Assembly (NCBI GenBank): GCA_964417895.1
Contig: CAYQJS010000071.1
Location: 1-20,019, forward strand
Source: CAYQJS01 sp964417895
GTDB lineage: Bacteria > Chloroflexota > UBA6077 > SHYK01
Length of the DNA stretch: 20,019 bases
Direction of reading: 5' to 3'
The position numbers and the translations under genes are program-made. Positions 8,278 to 16,050 of this stretch are shown in pieces; the first letter of the stretch is position 1; each line of letters begins with the position of its first letter. The notes below the pieces were generated by a model. That model ran no database searches. It worked only from the letters and a program-made list of their open reading frames with translations, and was not told the origin of the DNA.

Positions 8278-9510
8278 CTATTCGACGACGATTCGATGGA
8301 ATCGCTTCTTCCCCGCACGGAGCAGCACTGCCCCGTCGCGCAGGTGTCCCTCGTCGATGCGCGCGCCCGACGAGTCGATGCGGTCCCCGTTGACGGAAAC
8401 GCCGCCCTGATCGATCAGACGCGATGCCGCCGCCATCGATGGAGCGAGGCCGGTCTCGACGAGCAGCGTCGCTAGCCGGATACCCTCCGCCAGCCGAGCA
8501 GCGGGGATCGTCGTCGTCGGCGCGCCCTCAGCCTCGCCTTCGCCGCCGAACAGCGCCCGGCTCGCGCTCCGCGCCTCCCGGGTCGTCTCCTCACCATGGG
8601 TCAACGCCGTTGCCTCATACGCGAGCACTTCTTTCGCGTCGCGCGCTTCGGCCCCCTGGAGGCGACCGAGCTCCCGGACCCGCTCCATCGGCAAGAACGT
8701 GAACAGTGCCAGGAAGCGCTCCACGTCCGCGTCGGCGGTGTTGATCCAATACTGGTAGTACTCGTAGGGGGAGGTCTGCGCCGGGTCCAGCCAGACGGCG
8801 CCCCGCGCGGTCTTGCCCATCTTCTCGCCGCCGGCGGTCATCAAAAGGGGCGACACGAGTGCGTAGGCCTCGCCGCCTTCCATCCGCCGTATCAGCTCGG
8901 CCCCGGCGAGGATGTTGAACCACTGGTCCTCGCCGCCGATCTGCAGCTGAGCCCCGTATTCGCGATACAGCTGCAAGAAATCGTAAGCCTGGAGCAGGAC
9001 GTAGTTGAACTCGATGAAGTTGAGGCCCACGGACTCCACGCGCTCGCGGTAGGTGCTGTGCTGAAGCATCTGGTTGACGCTGAAGTGGCGCCCGATGTCC
9101 CGCAGAAACTCGACGTAGCCCAGGGGCAGGAGCCAGTCGGCGTTGTTGACCATCAGCGCTGGCGCCGGCCCGCCGTTGAAGTCGAGCAGCCGCCCGAACT
9201 GCGGGCGCATCCCATCCATGTTGGCCCGGATATCCTCGAGCGACAGGAGCCGCCGCATCTCGATCCTGTCAGTCGGATCGCCGATCATGCCGGTTCCACC
9301 GCCGACGACGACGATGGGACGGTGCCCCGCGCGCTGCAGGTGGGCCAGCATCATGAGGGACACGAGATGCCCCATGTGGAGGCTCGAGGCCGTCGGGTCA
9401 TAGCCACAATACACAGTCACCGACGCGCGGCTCAGGGCCGCGCGCAGGCCAGCCTCGTCGGATAGTTGTGCGACGAAGCCTCGTTCCCTCAGCGTGTCGA
9501 GCACGTCCAC
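8278..9510 (-). CDS. tyrS: Tyrosyl-tRNA synthetase
   Basis: Known role: attaches tyrosine to tRNA-Tyr in the cytoplasm. The 410-residue class I enzyme has CGYDPTASSLHMGH, whose HMGH (~45-48) is the HIGH-type motif, tyrosine-pocket segments FNYVLLQAYDF and IGGEDQWFNI, KMGKT (~230-234) in place of KMSKS, and a C-terminal S4 RNA-binding domain (AASRLIDQGGVSVNG). KMGKT resembles the KFGKT of the E. coli enzyme type. GTG 9510 is preferred to TTG 9516 because GAGGGG lies six bases before it, whereas it directly abuts the TTG. A weak TATGCT -10 lies at 9539-9534. It diverges from the DinB-like gene. Confidence 0.96.
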   Translation of the reverse strand: MDVLDTLRERGFVAQLSDEAGLRAALSRASVTVYCGYDPTASSLHMGHLVSLMMLAHLQRAGHRPIVVVGGGTGMIGDPTDRIEMRRLLSLEDIRANMDGMRPQFGRLLDFNGGPAPALMVNNADWLLPLGYVEFLRDIGRHFSVNQMLQHSTYRERVESVGLNFIEFNYVLLQAYDFLQLYREYGAQLQIGGEDQWFNILAGAELIRRMEGGEAYALVSPLLMTAGGEKMGKTARGAVWLDPAQTSPYEYYQYWINTADADVERFLALFTFLPMERVRELGRLQGAEARDAKEVLAYEATALTHGEETTREARSASRALFGGEGEAEGAPTTTIPAARLAEGIRLATLLVETGLAPSMAAASRLIDQGGVSVNGDRIDSSGARIDEGHLRDGAVLLRAGKKRFHRIVVE

Positions 9511-9596
9511 TACCAACCCCTCGTCCGATCACCAGCATAGCGCATCCCCCTCTGTTAGTATTGGGCCGTTCCTTATGTCTCGATCAGGAGGGGGCC

Positions 9597-10055
9597 GTGC
9601 CGGATCGAAAGAGCGAGATCAGAGCAGAGATCGATTCCGCCCAACAGGAGTTGATGGCGACGCTCGACAACTTCGGCCCGGAGGACTGGGGGCGCGCCGC
9701 AAACGAGGGCTGGTCCGCAAAGGACATGTTCGCCCACCTCTGCACCATCGAGGAGCGCCAGCGAGCCCAGATTCGATGTGCCCTCGTCGGAACGCCGTGG
9801 GCGGCCGAGGATGTGAACGTCTACAACGAGCGCCTGGTCACCGAGCGCAGGAGCTGGACGCCGGCCCAGCTCCTTGAGGAGCTCGAACGGGAACATGCAA
9901 AGACACTGGAGCTGTTCGACGGCCTGCGCGATGAAGAACTGGACCGGACCTACCAGCACCCGACTCGCGGCCTCAGGACTGTCGAGCAGGTGGGCCGGGG
10001 GGTCGCGGACCACCTGCGCTCGCACGGGCGCGAGATCGCCGCCGCCAGGACGTGA
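9597..10055 (+). CDS. DinB/YfiT-like putative metal-binding four-helix protein
   Basis: A 152-residue, mostly helical product. Features of the DinB fold are a WSAKDMFAHLCTIEERQ stretch with His ~47 and a C-terminal VADHLRSHGREIAA with His ~139 and ~143, the usual His triad that binds a divalent metal. Members include thiol-dependent transferases and small-molecule hydrolases; the exact activity is unknown. GTG 9597 is chosen because AGGAGG sits five bases upstream at 9586-9591. The open frame continues upstream to 9468 but overlaps tyrS. It is a stand-alone gene, convergent with the his operon, with a palindromic repeat between them. Confidence 0.8.
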   Translation: MPDRKSEIRAEIDSAQQELMATLDNFGPEDWGRAANEGWSAKDMFAHLCTIEERQRAQIRCALVGTPWAAEDVNVYNERLVTERRSWTPAQLLEELEREHAKTLELFDGLRDEELDRTYQHPTRGLRTVEQVGRGVADHLRSHGREIAAART

Positions 10056-10098
10056 GCCCCCACAGGCTGAGTCTGGACCTGCTCGTCTTGATCCGGAA

Positions 10099-10180
10099 CC
10101 GCTCGTCCTGAGCCTGTCGAAGGACCGGTCCGAGCTTGCGCACCTTCGGGCTCATGGTTCGACAGGCTCACCATGAGCGG
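10099..10180. repeat. Palindromic intergenic repeat (CCTGAGCCTGTCGAA family)
   Basis: The left arm 10099-10121 and right arm 10158-10180 match as reverse complements at 20 of 23 positions, with TGAGCCTGTCGAA exact. It sits in the 142-base gap between the convergent DinB-like gene and hisB. I recognise the core as a dispersed intergenic palindrome found in many bacterial genomes, from memory and not searched. A bidirectional transcription stop is a plausible effect. Confidence 0.8.
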
Positions 10181-10197
10181 ACGAGCGGGCATGGCCG

Positions 10198-10802
10198 CTA
10201 CCGCACGCCTTTCGTCGAGGGCACTTCGTCAGCGGCGCGGTCGTCGATCTGCGTTGCCCAGTCTAGTGCCTTCGCCAGCGCCTTGAAGCACGCCTCCACC
10301 TTATGGTGGTCGTTAACCCCCTTCAGCGCCTGGACGTGGAGGCTCATCTTCGCCTCCAGCGCCAACGATCTGAAGAAGTGGGACACCATCTGAACCTTGA
10401 GCCCGCCCACCGTCGGTCCGTCGAGGGGAACCTCGACGTCCGCGACGCCACGGCCGCTCNNNNNNNNNNTAGCGCCAGCGCCTCGTCCATCGGGACGATG
10501 GCGTGGCCCATGCGTCGGATACCGCGGCCCTCGCCTATCGCTTCGCGCAAGGCCTGGCCGAGCGCAATCGCCACGTCCTCGACAGTGTGGTGGTCGTCGA
10601 CGTGCAGGTCTCCCCTCGACTCCACTTCGAGGTCGAAGAGCCCGTGCCGCGCGAACGAGTCCAGCATGTGGTCCAGGAACCCCACGCCGGTGGCGACCTT
10701 CGCGTGGCCGTGGCCGTCCAGGACAACGGTCAGCGCCACATCCGTCTCGCGCGTCTGCCGATGCACCCGCCCGATGCGTGGCTCGCGGGCCGCAACCGCC
10801 AT
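10198..10802 (-). CDS. hisB: Imidazoleglycerol-phosphate dehydratase (interrupted by assembly gap)
   Basis: Known role: Mn-dependent dehydration of imidazoleglycerol phosphate, step six of histidine synthesis. The N-terminal half shows VGFLDHMLDSFARHGLFDL and the metal-binding DDHHTVEDVA. The C-terminal half shows MSLHVQALKG, the second metal motif NDHHKVEACFKALAKAL, and VPSTKG. The halves are in different frames because ten Ns replace the bases between DEALAL and SGRG. Family alignment predicts five residues there, so the real gap is most likely 14 bases and the gene would be intact with ~202 residues. ATG 10802 is two bases after the hisC stop, with GGGGAGG just upstream. This is the monofunctional form without a phosphatase domain. 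Confidence 0.93.
10460..10469. other. Assembly gap of ten Ns inside hisB
   Basis: Ten consecutive Ns. A ten-base gap puts the two halves of hisB out of frame, so the N count is a placeholder. A length of 2 modulo 3 (most likely 14) restores the frame and the expected residue count. Confidence 0.98.
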
Positions 10803-10804
10803 GC

Positions 10805-11932
10805 TCAGCCTCCCCTCGCCCGCCAGTCGAGGATGGCGCGCACCAGCGCATCGGTGTGCTCCGGCAGCCCGACGCTGATCCGTATGGCGCCGCGCAGCCG
10901 CGGGTGGCCATAGGCGCGAACCGCGATCCCTCGGCTCGCCAGGAACTCCTTCAAGTCCGAGGCGATTCCTCGCTGGACCTCGACCAACATGAAGTTGGCG
11001 CACGACGGCCACACGCGCAGGCCATCGATCTCGGCTAGCTCCGCCGCCATTCGTGCCCGCTCCTCAACGATGCGCCTCACGCTGGACTGGACGTTGGGCA
11101 GGTCGTCCAGCGTGGCCCGGACCGCCGCCACGGCCGCCAGGTTGACGCTAAAGGGCGGCTTCACTTTCCAAAGGTGCCTCAGCACATCGGCCGGAAAGAC
11201 TCCGTAGCCAAGGCGGAGTCCTGCGAGGCCTGCCCATTTGCTGAACGTCCGTAGCACCACGAGATTGCTATGGCCGTCGACCCGCCCGCACCAGGACTCC
11301 CTCTCCGAGAACTCGATGTAGGCCTCGTCCACGACGATCATCCGGCCCGTGTCCAGGAGGGCCATCAGGGCGCGCTCGTCGAGGAGATTGCCGCTGGGGT
11401 TGTTCGGGCTGGCCACGAAGACGAGCTTCGTGCGCCTCGTGAGGGCCGACCGCACAGCGTCGCCGTCGATGCTCCAGTCGGTCGTCCGCGGCGCCTCGAG
11501 CACCTGCGCTCCGCAAAACTCCGCTGAAAATCGGTACATGCCAAACGTAGGGGTGCAGTCGATCACCTGGTCACCGGGCTCCAGGTAGATCCGGCACAGC
11601 AAGTCAATCAGCTCGTCAGAACCATTCCCGGCAAGCAGGCAGCCTTCGTCCACGTCAGCGTAGCTCGCGAGGAGGCGCCTCAGCTCGCGCTGATCCGGGT
11701 CTGGATACAGGTGGTATCCCGCGAAGTCAGCGAGCGCCGCGCGGACCAGGGGCGAGGCGCCATACGGATTCTCGTTGGCGTCAAGCTTGATGAGCGCGTC
11801 GCGCGGGAGGCCCGCGTGGGCGGCGATCGCCTCCGGGTCCTCCGGTGGCGCGTAGGGCGACATCCCCTCAATCCAGGGGGCAGGCCTGAGGACTGAGGAC
11901 TGAGGACTGAGGACTGAGCGTTCTTTACCCAT
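10805..11932 (-). CDS. hisC: Histidinol-phosphate aminotransferase
   Basis: Known role: PLP-dependent transamination of imidazole acetol phosphate with glutamate to histidinol phosphate. Class I/II aminotransferase motifs are IKLDANENPYGASP, AGNGSDELIDLL, SPNNPSGN, VDEAYIEF and the PLP lysine in RTFSKWAGLAGLRLGYG. ATG 11932 gives 375 residues and shares its A with the hisD stop. ATG 11863 (MSPYAPP) would give 352. The conserved RP-x(n)-PYAPP start lies partly before 11863, which favours 11932. The extra head (ERSVLSPQSSVLRP) is encoded by four TGAGGAC heptamers, so the exact N terminus may vary between strains. Confidence 0.94.
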   Translation of the reverse strand: MGKERSVLSPQSSVLRPAPWIEGMSPYAPPEDPEAIAAHAGLPRDALIKLDANENPYGASPLVRAALADFAGYHLYPDPDQRELRRLLASYADVDEGCLLAGNGSDELIDLLCRIYLEPGDQVIDCTPTFGMYRFSAEFCGAQVLEAPRTTDWSIDGDAVRSALTRRTKLVFVASPNNPSGNLLDERALMALLDTGRMIVVDEAYIEFSERESWCGRVDGHSNLVVLRTFSKWAGLAGLRLGYGVFPADVLRHLWKVKPPFSVNLAAVAAVRATLDDLPNVQSSVRRIVEERARMAAELAEIDGLRVWPSCANFMLVEVQRGIASDLKEFLASRGIAVRAYGHPRLRGAIRISVGLPEHTDALVRAILDWRARGG

Positions 11933-11967
11933 CACTCAGTCTTCAGCCCCTGGGCCCTTAGTCCTGG
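11873..11967. repeat. Inverted repeat with TGAGGAC heptamers spanning the hisD-hisC junction
   Basis: Plus strand 11887-11918 is TGAGGAC four times plus TGAG. The flank 11873-11880 (CCAGGGGG) and the segment 11935-11967 form a rough reverse complement: CTCAGTC at 11935-11941 pairs with GACTGAG at 11912-11918, and the outer CCAGG pairs with CCTGG at 11963-11967. The element covers the last ~11 codons of hisD and the first ~20 of hisC, and both frames run through it. The loop holds the overlapping stop and start codons. Confidence 0.8.
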
Positions 11968-13311
11968 CTTGAGCCGCGCTTCGATGGCGGCGGCGTGCGC
12001 CGCGAGCCCCTCGGCGCGAGCGAGGGCGACCGCGGGCCCTCCGAGATCCGCCAGCTCCTCGGGGCCGAACCCGAAAACGGAGATCACCTTTGTGAAGTCG
12101 TCGAGATTGAGCGGGGAGGCGAATCGCGCGGTACCGCCTGTCGGCATAACGTGGCTCGGCCCGGCCGTGTAATCACCGATGGCCTCCACCGAGCCTTCCC
12201 CCACGAACACGCCCCCCACGTTGCGAACGCGCCCGAGGTACTTCCAGGGGTCAGCTACCGACAGGCACAGGTGCTCGGGAGCGTGCTCGTTCGCGAAGTC
12301 GATGGCCTCATCGACCGAATCCACCATGACGATGGCGCCACGCGTGCTGAGGGCTTCCCGGATCACCGCGGCCCGTGGCGCCTCCCCTAGCTGGCGCTCC
12401 ACCTCATCCAGCACCCGGTCCGCCGTCCGCTCGCCCGTGCAGATGAGGATCGATTGGGCGAGTGGGTCGTGCTCGGCTTGAGCGAGCATGTCGGCCGCGA
12501 TCCAGGACGGGTTGGCGCCTGCATCGGCCACCACAACTGTCTCGGTCGGCCCAGCGAACCCATCGATGCCGACATAGCCCGCGACAGCCCGCTTCGCCAG
12601 CGCGACGAACAGGTTCCCCGGTCCGACGATCTTGTCGACCTTCGGGATAGTGCCGGTCCCGAAGGCGAGCGCCGCGATGGCTTGAGCACCACCCATGCGA
12701 TAGACGCGATCTGCCCCGGCGATGCGGGCCGCCGCCAGGATGGTGCGATTGGGCGTTCCATCTGAAGCCGGCGGGGTTGCGACCACGACCTCGCGCACGC
12801 CCGCGACGCGCGCGGGCACGACAGCCATGAGGACGGTGCTCGGATAGACGGCACGTCCCCCTGGAGCGTAGACACCCACGCGCTCGACGGGCACGACGAG
12901 CTGCCCCAGAGCCCCGGTTCCGCTGAAGTCGATCCACGAGTTACGCCGACACCGCTCGTGAAACGCGCGGATGCGGCCCGCGGCGACTTCCAACGCCGAC
13001 CGCAACTCCCCAGAGATGGAATCGAGGGCAGCGTCGAGGTCAGCGTCGGCGACCAGGGAATCTGGCACGTCGGCGCCGTCCAGCTCGCGCGTGTACCTGA
13101 GCACCGCGGCGTCGCCCTCCGCTCGGACATCGTCCAGGATGCGGGCCACGACCTGTTGCGCGGAGAGATCTTCGCCGAACACCGACCGAATCCGATCCCG
13201 GACAGGTGGAGGCATCTCGAACGACTCGGCTCCTCGGCGGCCGAGCACCTCGCGGCGCGCCGCCTGGACGGTGGGGTAGATCCGGATCAGCTCAGCGCGA
13301 GCCTTACTCAT
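11932..13311 (-). CDS. hisD: Histidinol dehydrogenase
   Basis: Known role: Zn- and NAD-dependent four-electron oxidation of histidinol to histidine, the last pathway step. The 459-residue product carries VERVGVYAPGGRAVYPSTVL, KIVGPGNLFVALAKR, GFAGPTETVVVAD, the zinc and base region DMLAQAEHDPLAQS, the catalytic NEHAPEHL and DYTAGPSHVMPTGGTARF. It is slightly longer than the usual ~430; part of the excess is the tail LKPGLRAQGLKTE, encoded by the hisD-hisC inverted repeat. ATG 13311 overlaps the hisG stop by eight bases (ATGAGTAA). The upstream open frame to 13431 is only hisG in another frame. Confidence 0.97.
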   Translation of the reverse strand: MSKARAELIRIYPTVQAARREVLGRRGAESFEMPPPVRDRIRSVFGEDLSAQQVVARILDDVRAEGDAAVLRYTRELDGADVPDSLVADADLDAALDSISGELRSALEVAAGRIRAFHERCRRNSWIDFSGTGALGQLVVPVERVGVYAPGGRAVYPSTVLMAVVPARVAGVREVVVATPPASDGTPNRTILAAARIAGADRVYRMGGAQAIAALAFGTGTIPKVDKIVGPGNLFVALAKRAVAGYVGIDGFAGPTETVVVADAGANPSWIAADMLAQAEHDPLAQSILICTGERTADRVLDEVERQLGEAPRAAVIREALSTRGAIVMVDSVDEAIDFANEHAPEHLCLSVADPWKYLGRVRNVGGVFVGEGSVEAIGDYTAGPSHVMPTGGTARFASPLNLDDFTKVISVFGFGPEELADLGGPAVALARAEGLAAHAAAIEARLKPGLRAQGLKTE

Positions 13312-14323
13312 CGGGGGCCTGAATGGTGCGAAGGAGGGCCTCGTAGCTCCACGCCTTGCTCTGGAAGACGTAGGAGAGCTGCGTGGCCGTAATGTCGGCG
13401 GCCCCAGCCCGCCGGAGCGTGTCCACGGCATCCTGGAGCCGATCCCGCGGTACGATCACCGTCACGGCGTACCAGTCAGCATCGTCGTCGGCGGACTTGG
13501 GATAGACCCGGGCGATGGTGGGCCCCTGCAAACCGGCGAGATCGGTGTGGGCGATCACTCGGCGGGCAACGGTCTCGGCGGTTCCGCCCTCCACGTTAGC
13601 GGTCACCGAGAGGTAGGGCCGCGCTCGGAGGTAGGCCTCCATAGCTTCGAGCATGAGCCGCGCGTTCTCCAGCTTGTGCGAGCTTCGCGCTAGCTCAGCT
13701 CGGTTCGCGATGAGGCACGCCTCGGAATGCAAGATGGTGCCGCCGGCGACCGTCTTGAGCCGGTTCTCCCGCAGCGTGACGCCGCTCGAGGTGATGTCGG
13801 CAATGAGGTCGGCAGAGCCCAGCGCGGGCGCTGCTTCGAGCGCCCCGCTGCTCTCAAGCAACGAAAAGTAGTTGACCCCGTGGTCATACAGGAACTGACG
13901 GGTCAGATTCGGGTACTTGGTGGCGATGCGCAGATCGCGGCCCGCGGCCCTGGTGGACGCCGCGATCTCCGATAGGTCGTGGATGCTCGACACGTCGATC
14001 CACGCCTCCGGTGTGGCGAGCACCAGGGAGCACCGCCCGTAGCCGAGCTCGGGAAGCAGCACGCTGACCTGGTCGTCCTCGCGGCGGAATTCGGCCACCA
14101 CGTCATAGCCGGTTATCCCGAGATCGACACTGCCCTCATCCACTTGGGAGAAGATGTCGCCAGCTCGCTGAAAGGTAACCTCCACGTCTGGCAGCGTACT
14201 GACGCGGGCTCGATACTGGCGAGGGTTCGACCGATCGACGGGGAGCCCACACGCGCGGAGAAACGCGACGGTATCGTCTTCCATCCCCTTGCTGGGCAGG
14301 GCCATGCGCAGCGGCGCGCTCAC
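13304..14323 (-). CDS. hisG: ATP phosphoribosyltransferase, long form
   Basis: Known role: first and feedback-controlled step of histidine synthesis, joining ATP and PRPP. The 339-residue product has the catalytic core: MALPSKGMEDDTVAFLRACG, DEGSVDLGITGYDVV and the late TSSGVTLRENRLK. From ~240 onward is the extra domain of long-form HisG, with VEGGTAETVARR, LAGLQGPTIARVYP and WYAVTVIVP, the histidine-binding ACT-like domain. This form is self-sufficient and needs no HisZ partner. GTG 14323 overlaps the hisS stop as GTGA. An in-frame ATG seven codons later (MALPSK) is a less likely start. Confidence 0.96.
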   Translation of the reverse strand: MSAPLRMALPSKGMEDDTVAFLRACGLPVDRSNPRQYRARVSTLPDVEVTFQRAGDIFSQVDEGSVDLGITGYDVVAEFRREDDQVSVLLPELGYGRCSLVLATPEAWIDVSSIHDLSEIAASTRAAGRDLRIATKYPNLTRQFLYDHGVNYFSLLESSGALEAAPALGSADLIADITSSGVTLRENRLKTVAGGTILHSEACLIANRAELARSSHKLENARLMLEAMEAYLRARPYLSVTANVEGGTAETVARRVIAHTDLAGLQGPTIARVYPKSADDDADWYAVTVIVPRDRLQDAVDTLRRAGAADITATQLSYVFQSKAWSYEALLRTIQAPDE

Positions 14324-15858
14324 GCCGGCTCCGGCGTCGCGCCTGTGCGAACCCGTGCGAGCACGGCGCGCACCACATCGGCCCTCGCGACACGAGCCTC
14401 CTCGAAGGCGGACATATCCCGCAGCGCGACAACTCCCTCCGCTCGCTCCCGCTCGCCCAGCGCGAGCACCAAGGGAATGCCGCGGCGGTCCGCATGGCGG
14501 AGGTTGGCCCTCATACCTCGGAAGCGCACGTCAACTTCGACGGGGACCCCCCCGCGGCGCAGTTCAGCGGCCAGGGCGGCAACCTCACCATAATCGCTGG
14601 CCTCGACGGGAACGACCAGAGCACGAACAGATCGATCTGGCGACGCGACAGTACCGGTTCGCTGCACGGCAGCCAACAGGCGCTCCAGGCCGAATGAAAA
14701 CCCGCAAGCAGGGGTGGGGCCTCGACCTCCGAGCGCCCGCACTAGATCGTCGTACCTGCCACCCCCGGCGATCTGGTTACCCTCGTCGTCATAGACCTCG
14801 AAGACCAGCCCCGTGTAATAGCGAAGGCCGCGCGCCAGCGACAGGTCGACACGGATGTCGAGGGGTATGCCCGCGTACCGGTCGAAATACTCGAGAGCAG
14901 CCTCCACCTCGAGCACCGGCCCATCGTGGAGGCCAAAGTCGGCGAGCACGCGACGGAGCGCAGGCAGCGCCTCCACTGGCGGTCCCGCGACGGCTCGCAG
15001 CTCGCCGATAAAATCCACCGCCCTGCGGATAGCAGGTGTCGGATCCGGCCGGTGCCACTTGAGAAGTAGCCGCTCCACGATCTCGGACGGCGAGCGGGAG
15101 CCACCGCTGAGGCTGAAGTTCGCGCGCTCGAGCAGGTCGCCGGCAATACGGGCCGCCCGCTCAGGTCCGAAAGAGTGGAGCAGCTCACCCAGGGCGCCAT
15201 CCTCGCCGGTGTCTGGTTCGTCGCCCGCCCCCAACATGGCTGCGAGCCTCGTGACAACCCGCTCCGCCTCGCCAGGTCCCCGCGACAGATGCTCCATCAC
15301 GCCGATCACCAGCGACTGAGCGCGGCTCGGCATACCCAGCTGTGACAGGAGCTCGAAAACGGCCCCCAGATGTCCCACAACGAAGCGCGCTCCGATCACC
15401 TGCATCGCCTCGAGCCCGTGTCGCGCAACGGCCAGCACCTCGGCGTCGGCGGCAGCGCCCTCGGCCCCGATGCACTCCACGCCGACCTCCGTGAACTGGC
15501 GATGGCGCACGAGGCCCGGCTTCTCGTAGCGGAACGTGGGCCCGGCGTAGCGGAGGCGCACGGGTAGCGGTCTGTCCTGCAGATGGTTGACGTATGCCCG
15601 GATGATCGACGCGGTGAACTCCGGGCGGAGGCAAAGGTTGCGATTCCAGTGCGTGAACGAGTACATGCGGGCGGCGATCTCCTCGCCCGCCTTTCTGAGG
15701 AACAGGTCCGTCGGCTCCAGGACCGGCGTATCGATGGGGGCGTACCCGTACAGTGCGAAGATCTCCCCCAAGCGCGCCCGGGCCTCCTCCTGAAGCAGGC
15801 GCTCCTCAGGGAGCACGTCGTTGGTGCCGCGCACCCGCTGAATCTCTAGATTTTCCAT
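14320..15858 (-). CDS. hisS: Histidyl-tRNA synthetase, divergent, first gene of the his cluster
   Basis: Known role: charges tRNA-His. The 512-residue class II enzyme is longer than the usual ~420-430. Motifs are RVRGTNDVLPEE (10-19), motif 2 FRYEKPGLVRHRQF (~109-122), the histidine-specific LARGLRYYTGLVFEV (~341) and GGGRYDDL, and a C-terminal anticodon-binding domain from ~412 (RALVVPVEASDYGEVAALA, LALGERERAEG). Two family positions differ: RPEFT (78-82) where RPEGT is usual, and GLRYYTG where GLDYYTG is usual. HisZ is less likely because the anticodon-binding domain is present and HisG is the long form. ATG 15858 (MENLEIQRVRG) is chosen; the open frame to 15978 only translates a palindromic repeat. 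Confidence 0.9.
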   Translation of the reverse strand: MENLEIQRVRGTNDVLPEERLLQEEARARLGEIFALYGYAPIDTPVLEPTDLFLRKAGEEIAARMYSFTHWNRNLCLRPEFTASIIRAYVNHLQDRPLPVRLRYAGPTFRYEKPGLVRHRQFTEVGVECIGAEGAAADAEVLAVARHGLEAMQVIGARFVVGHLGAVFELLSQLGMPSRAQSLVIGVMEHLSRGPGEAERVVTRLAAMLGAGDEPDTGEDGALGELLHSFGPERAARIAGDLLERANFSLSGGSRSPSEIVERLLLKWHRPDPTPAIRRAVDFIGELRAVAGPPVEALPALRRVLADFGLHDGPVLEVEAALEYFDRYAGIPLDIRVDLSLARGLRYYTGLVFEVYDDEGNQIAGGGRYDDLVRALGGRGPTPACGFSFGLERLLAAVQRTGTVASPDRSVRALVVPVEASDYGEVAALAAELRRGGVPVEVDVRFRGMRANLRHADRRGIPLVLALGERERAEGVVALRDMSAFEEARVARADVVRAVLARVRTGATPEPA

Positions 15859-15881
15859 ATGATCGACCCGTGCACGTGAAC

Positions 15882-15950
15882 GCCACGCCCAGCGCAGCGA
15901 AGCATCCGCGTCTGGAAGGCACGGATTCTTCGGCTGCGGCTCACAGTGGC
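15882..15950. repeat. Palindromic repeat upstream of hisS (GCGAAGCATC family)
   Basis: The left arm 15882-15908 (GCCAC...GCGCAGCGAAGCATCCG) and right arm 15922-15950 (CGGATTCTTCGGC...GTGGC) are imperfect reverse complements. The arms resemble the element at 19346-19457: both contain GCGAAGCATC on the plus strand. It falls in the 5' leader of hisS if the -10 box at 15974-15969 is used. Confidence 0.7.
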
Positions 15951-15968
15951 AGGGGGGCGCATCGCGGG

Positions 15969-15977
15969 ATTCTAGCA
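15969..15977 (-). promoter_or_regulatory. Extended -10 promoter for the hisS-hisG-hisD-hisC-hisB operon
   Basis: On the minus strand 15977-15969 reads TGCTAGAAT, a TGN-extended -10 one base from consensus. A weak TTATGG lies at 15996-15991 with a 16-base spacer. Transcription would begin near 15962 and give hisS a ~100-base leader that includes the palindromic repeat. All five his-cluster genes follow with overlaps or two-base gaps, so one transcript is likely. Confidence 0.5.
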
Positions 15978-16050
15978 CGGCTGTCCTTTTCCATAATCTC
16001 GGAGGGAATACGATCCGTTCCCTTGGACGTGACTATGAGGGCTTGAGGCG

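Noticed and set aside
8596..9465. 289-codon plus-strand frame opposite tyrS
   Set aside because: Antisense shadow; tyrS shows all catalytic motifs.
8278..9510. Defective TyrRS because HIGH and KMSKS are not exact
   Set aside because: HMGH and KMGKT are accepted variants; the E. coli enzyme has KFGKT.
11887..11918. CRISPR array suggested by the regular repeats
   Set aside because: The units are seven bases, adjacent and without spacers; no cas genes are nearby.
14289..15011. 240-codon plus-strand frame opposite hisS
   Set aside because: Low-complexity Arg/Pro-rich shadow; hisS on the other strand is conserved throughout.
14320..15858. HisZ, regulatory partner of short HisG
   Set aside because: The neighbouring HisG is the long, self-sufficient form and this protein has an anticodon-binding domain.
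15859..15978. A 40-residue N-terminal extension of HisS
   Set aside because: It is the translation of a palindromic repeat, and the family start MENLEIQRVRG fits ATG 15858.
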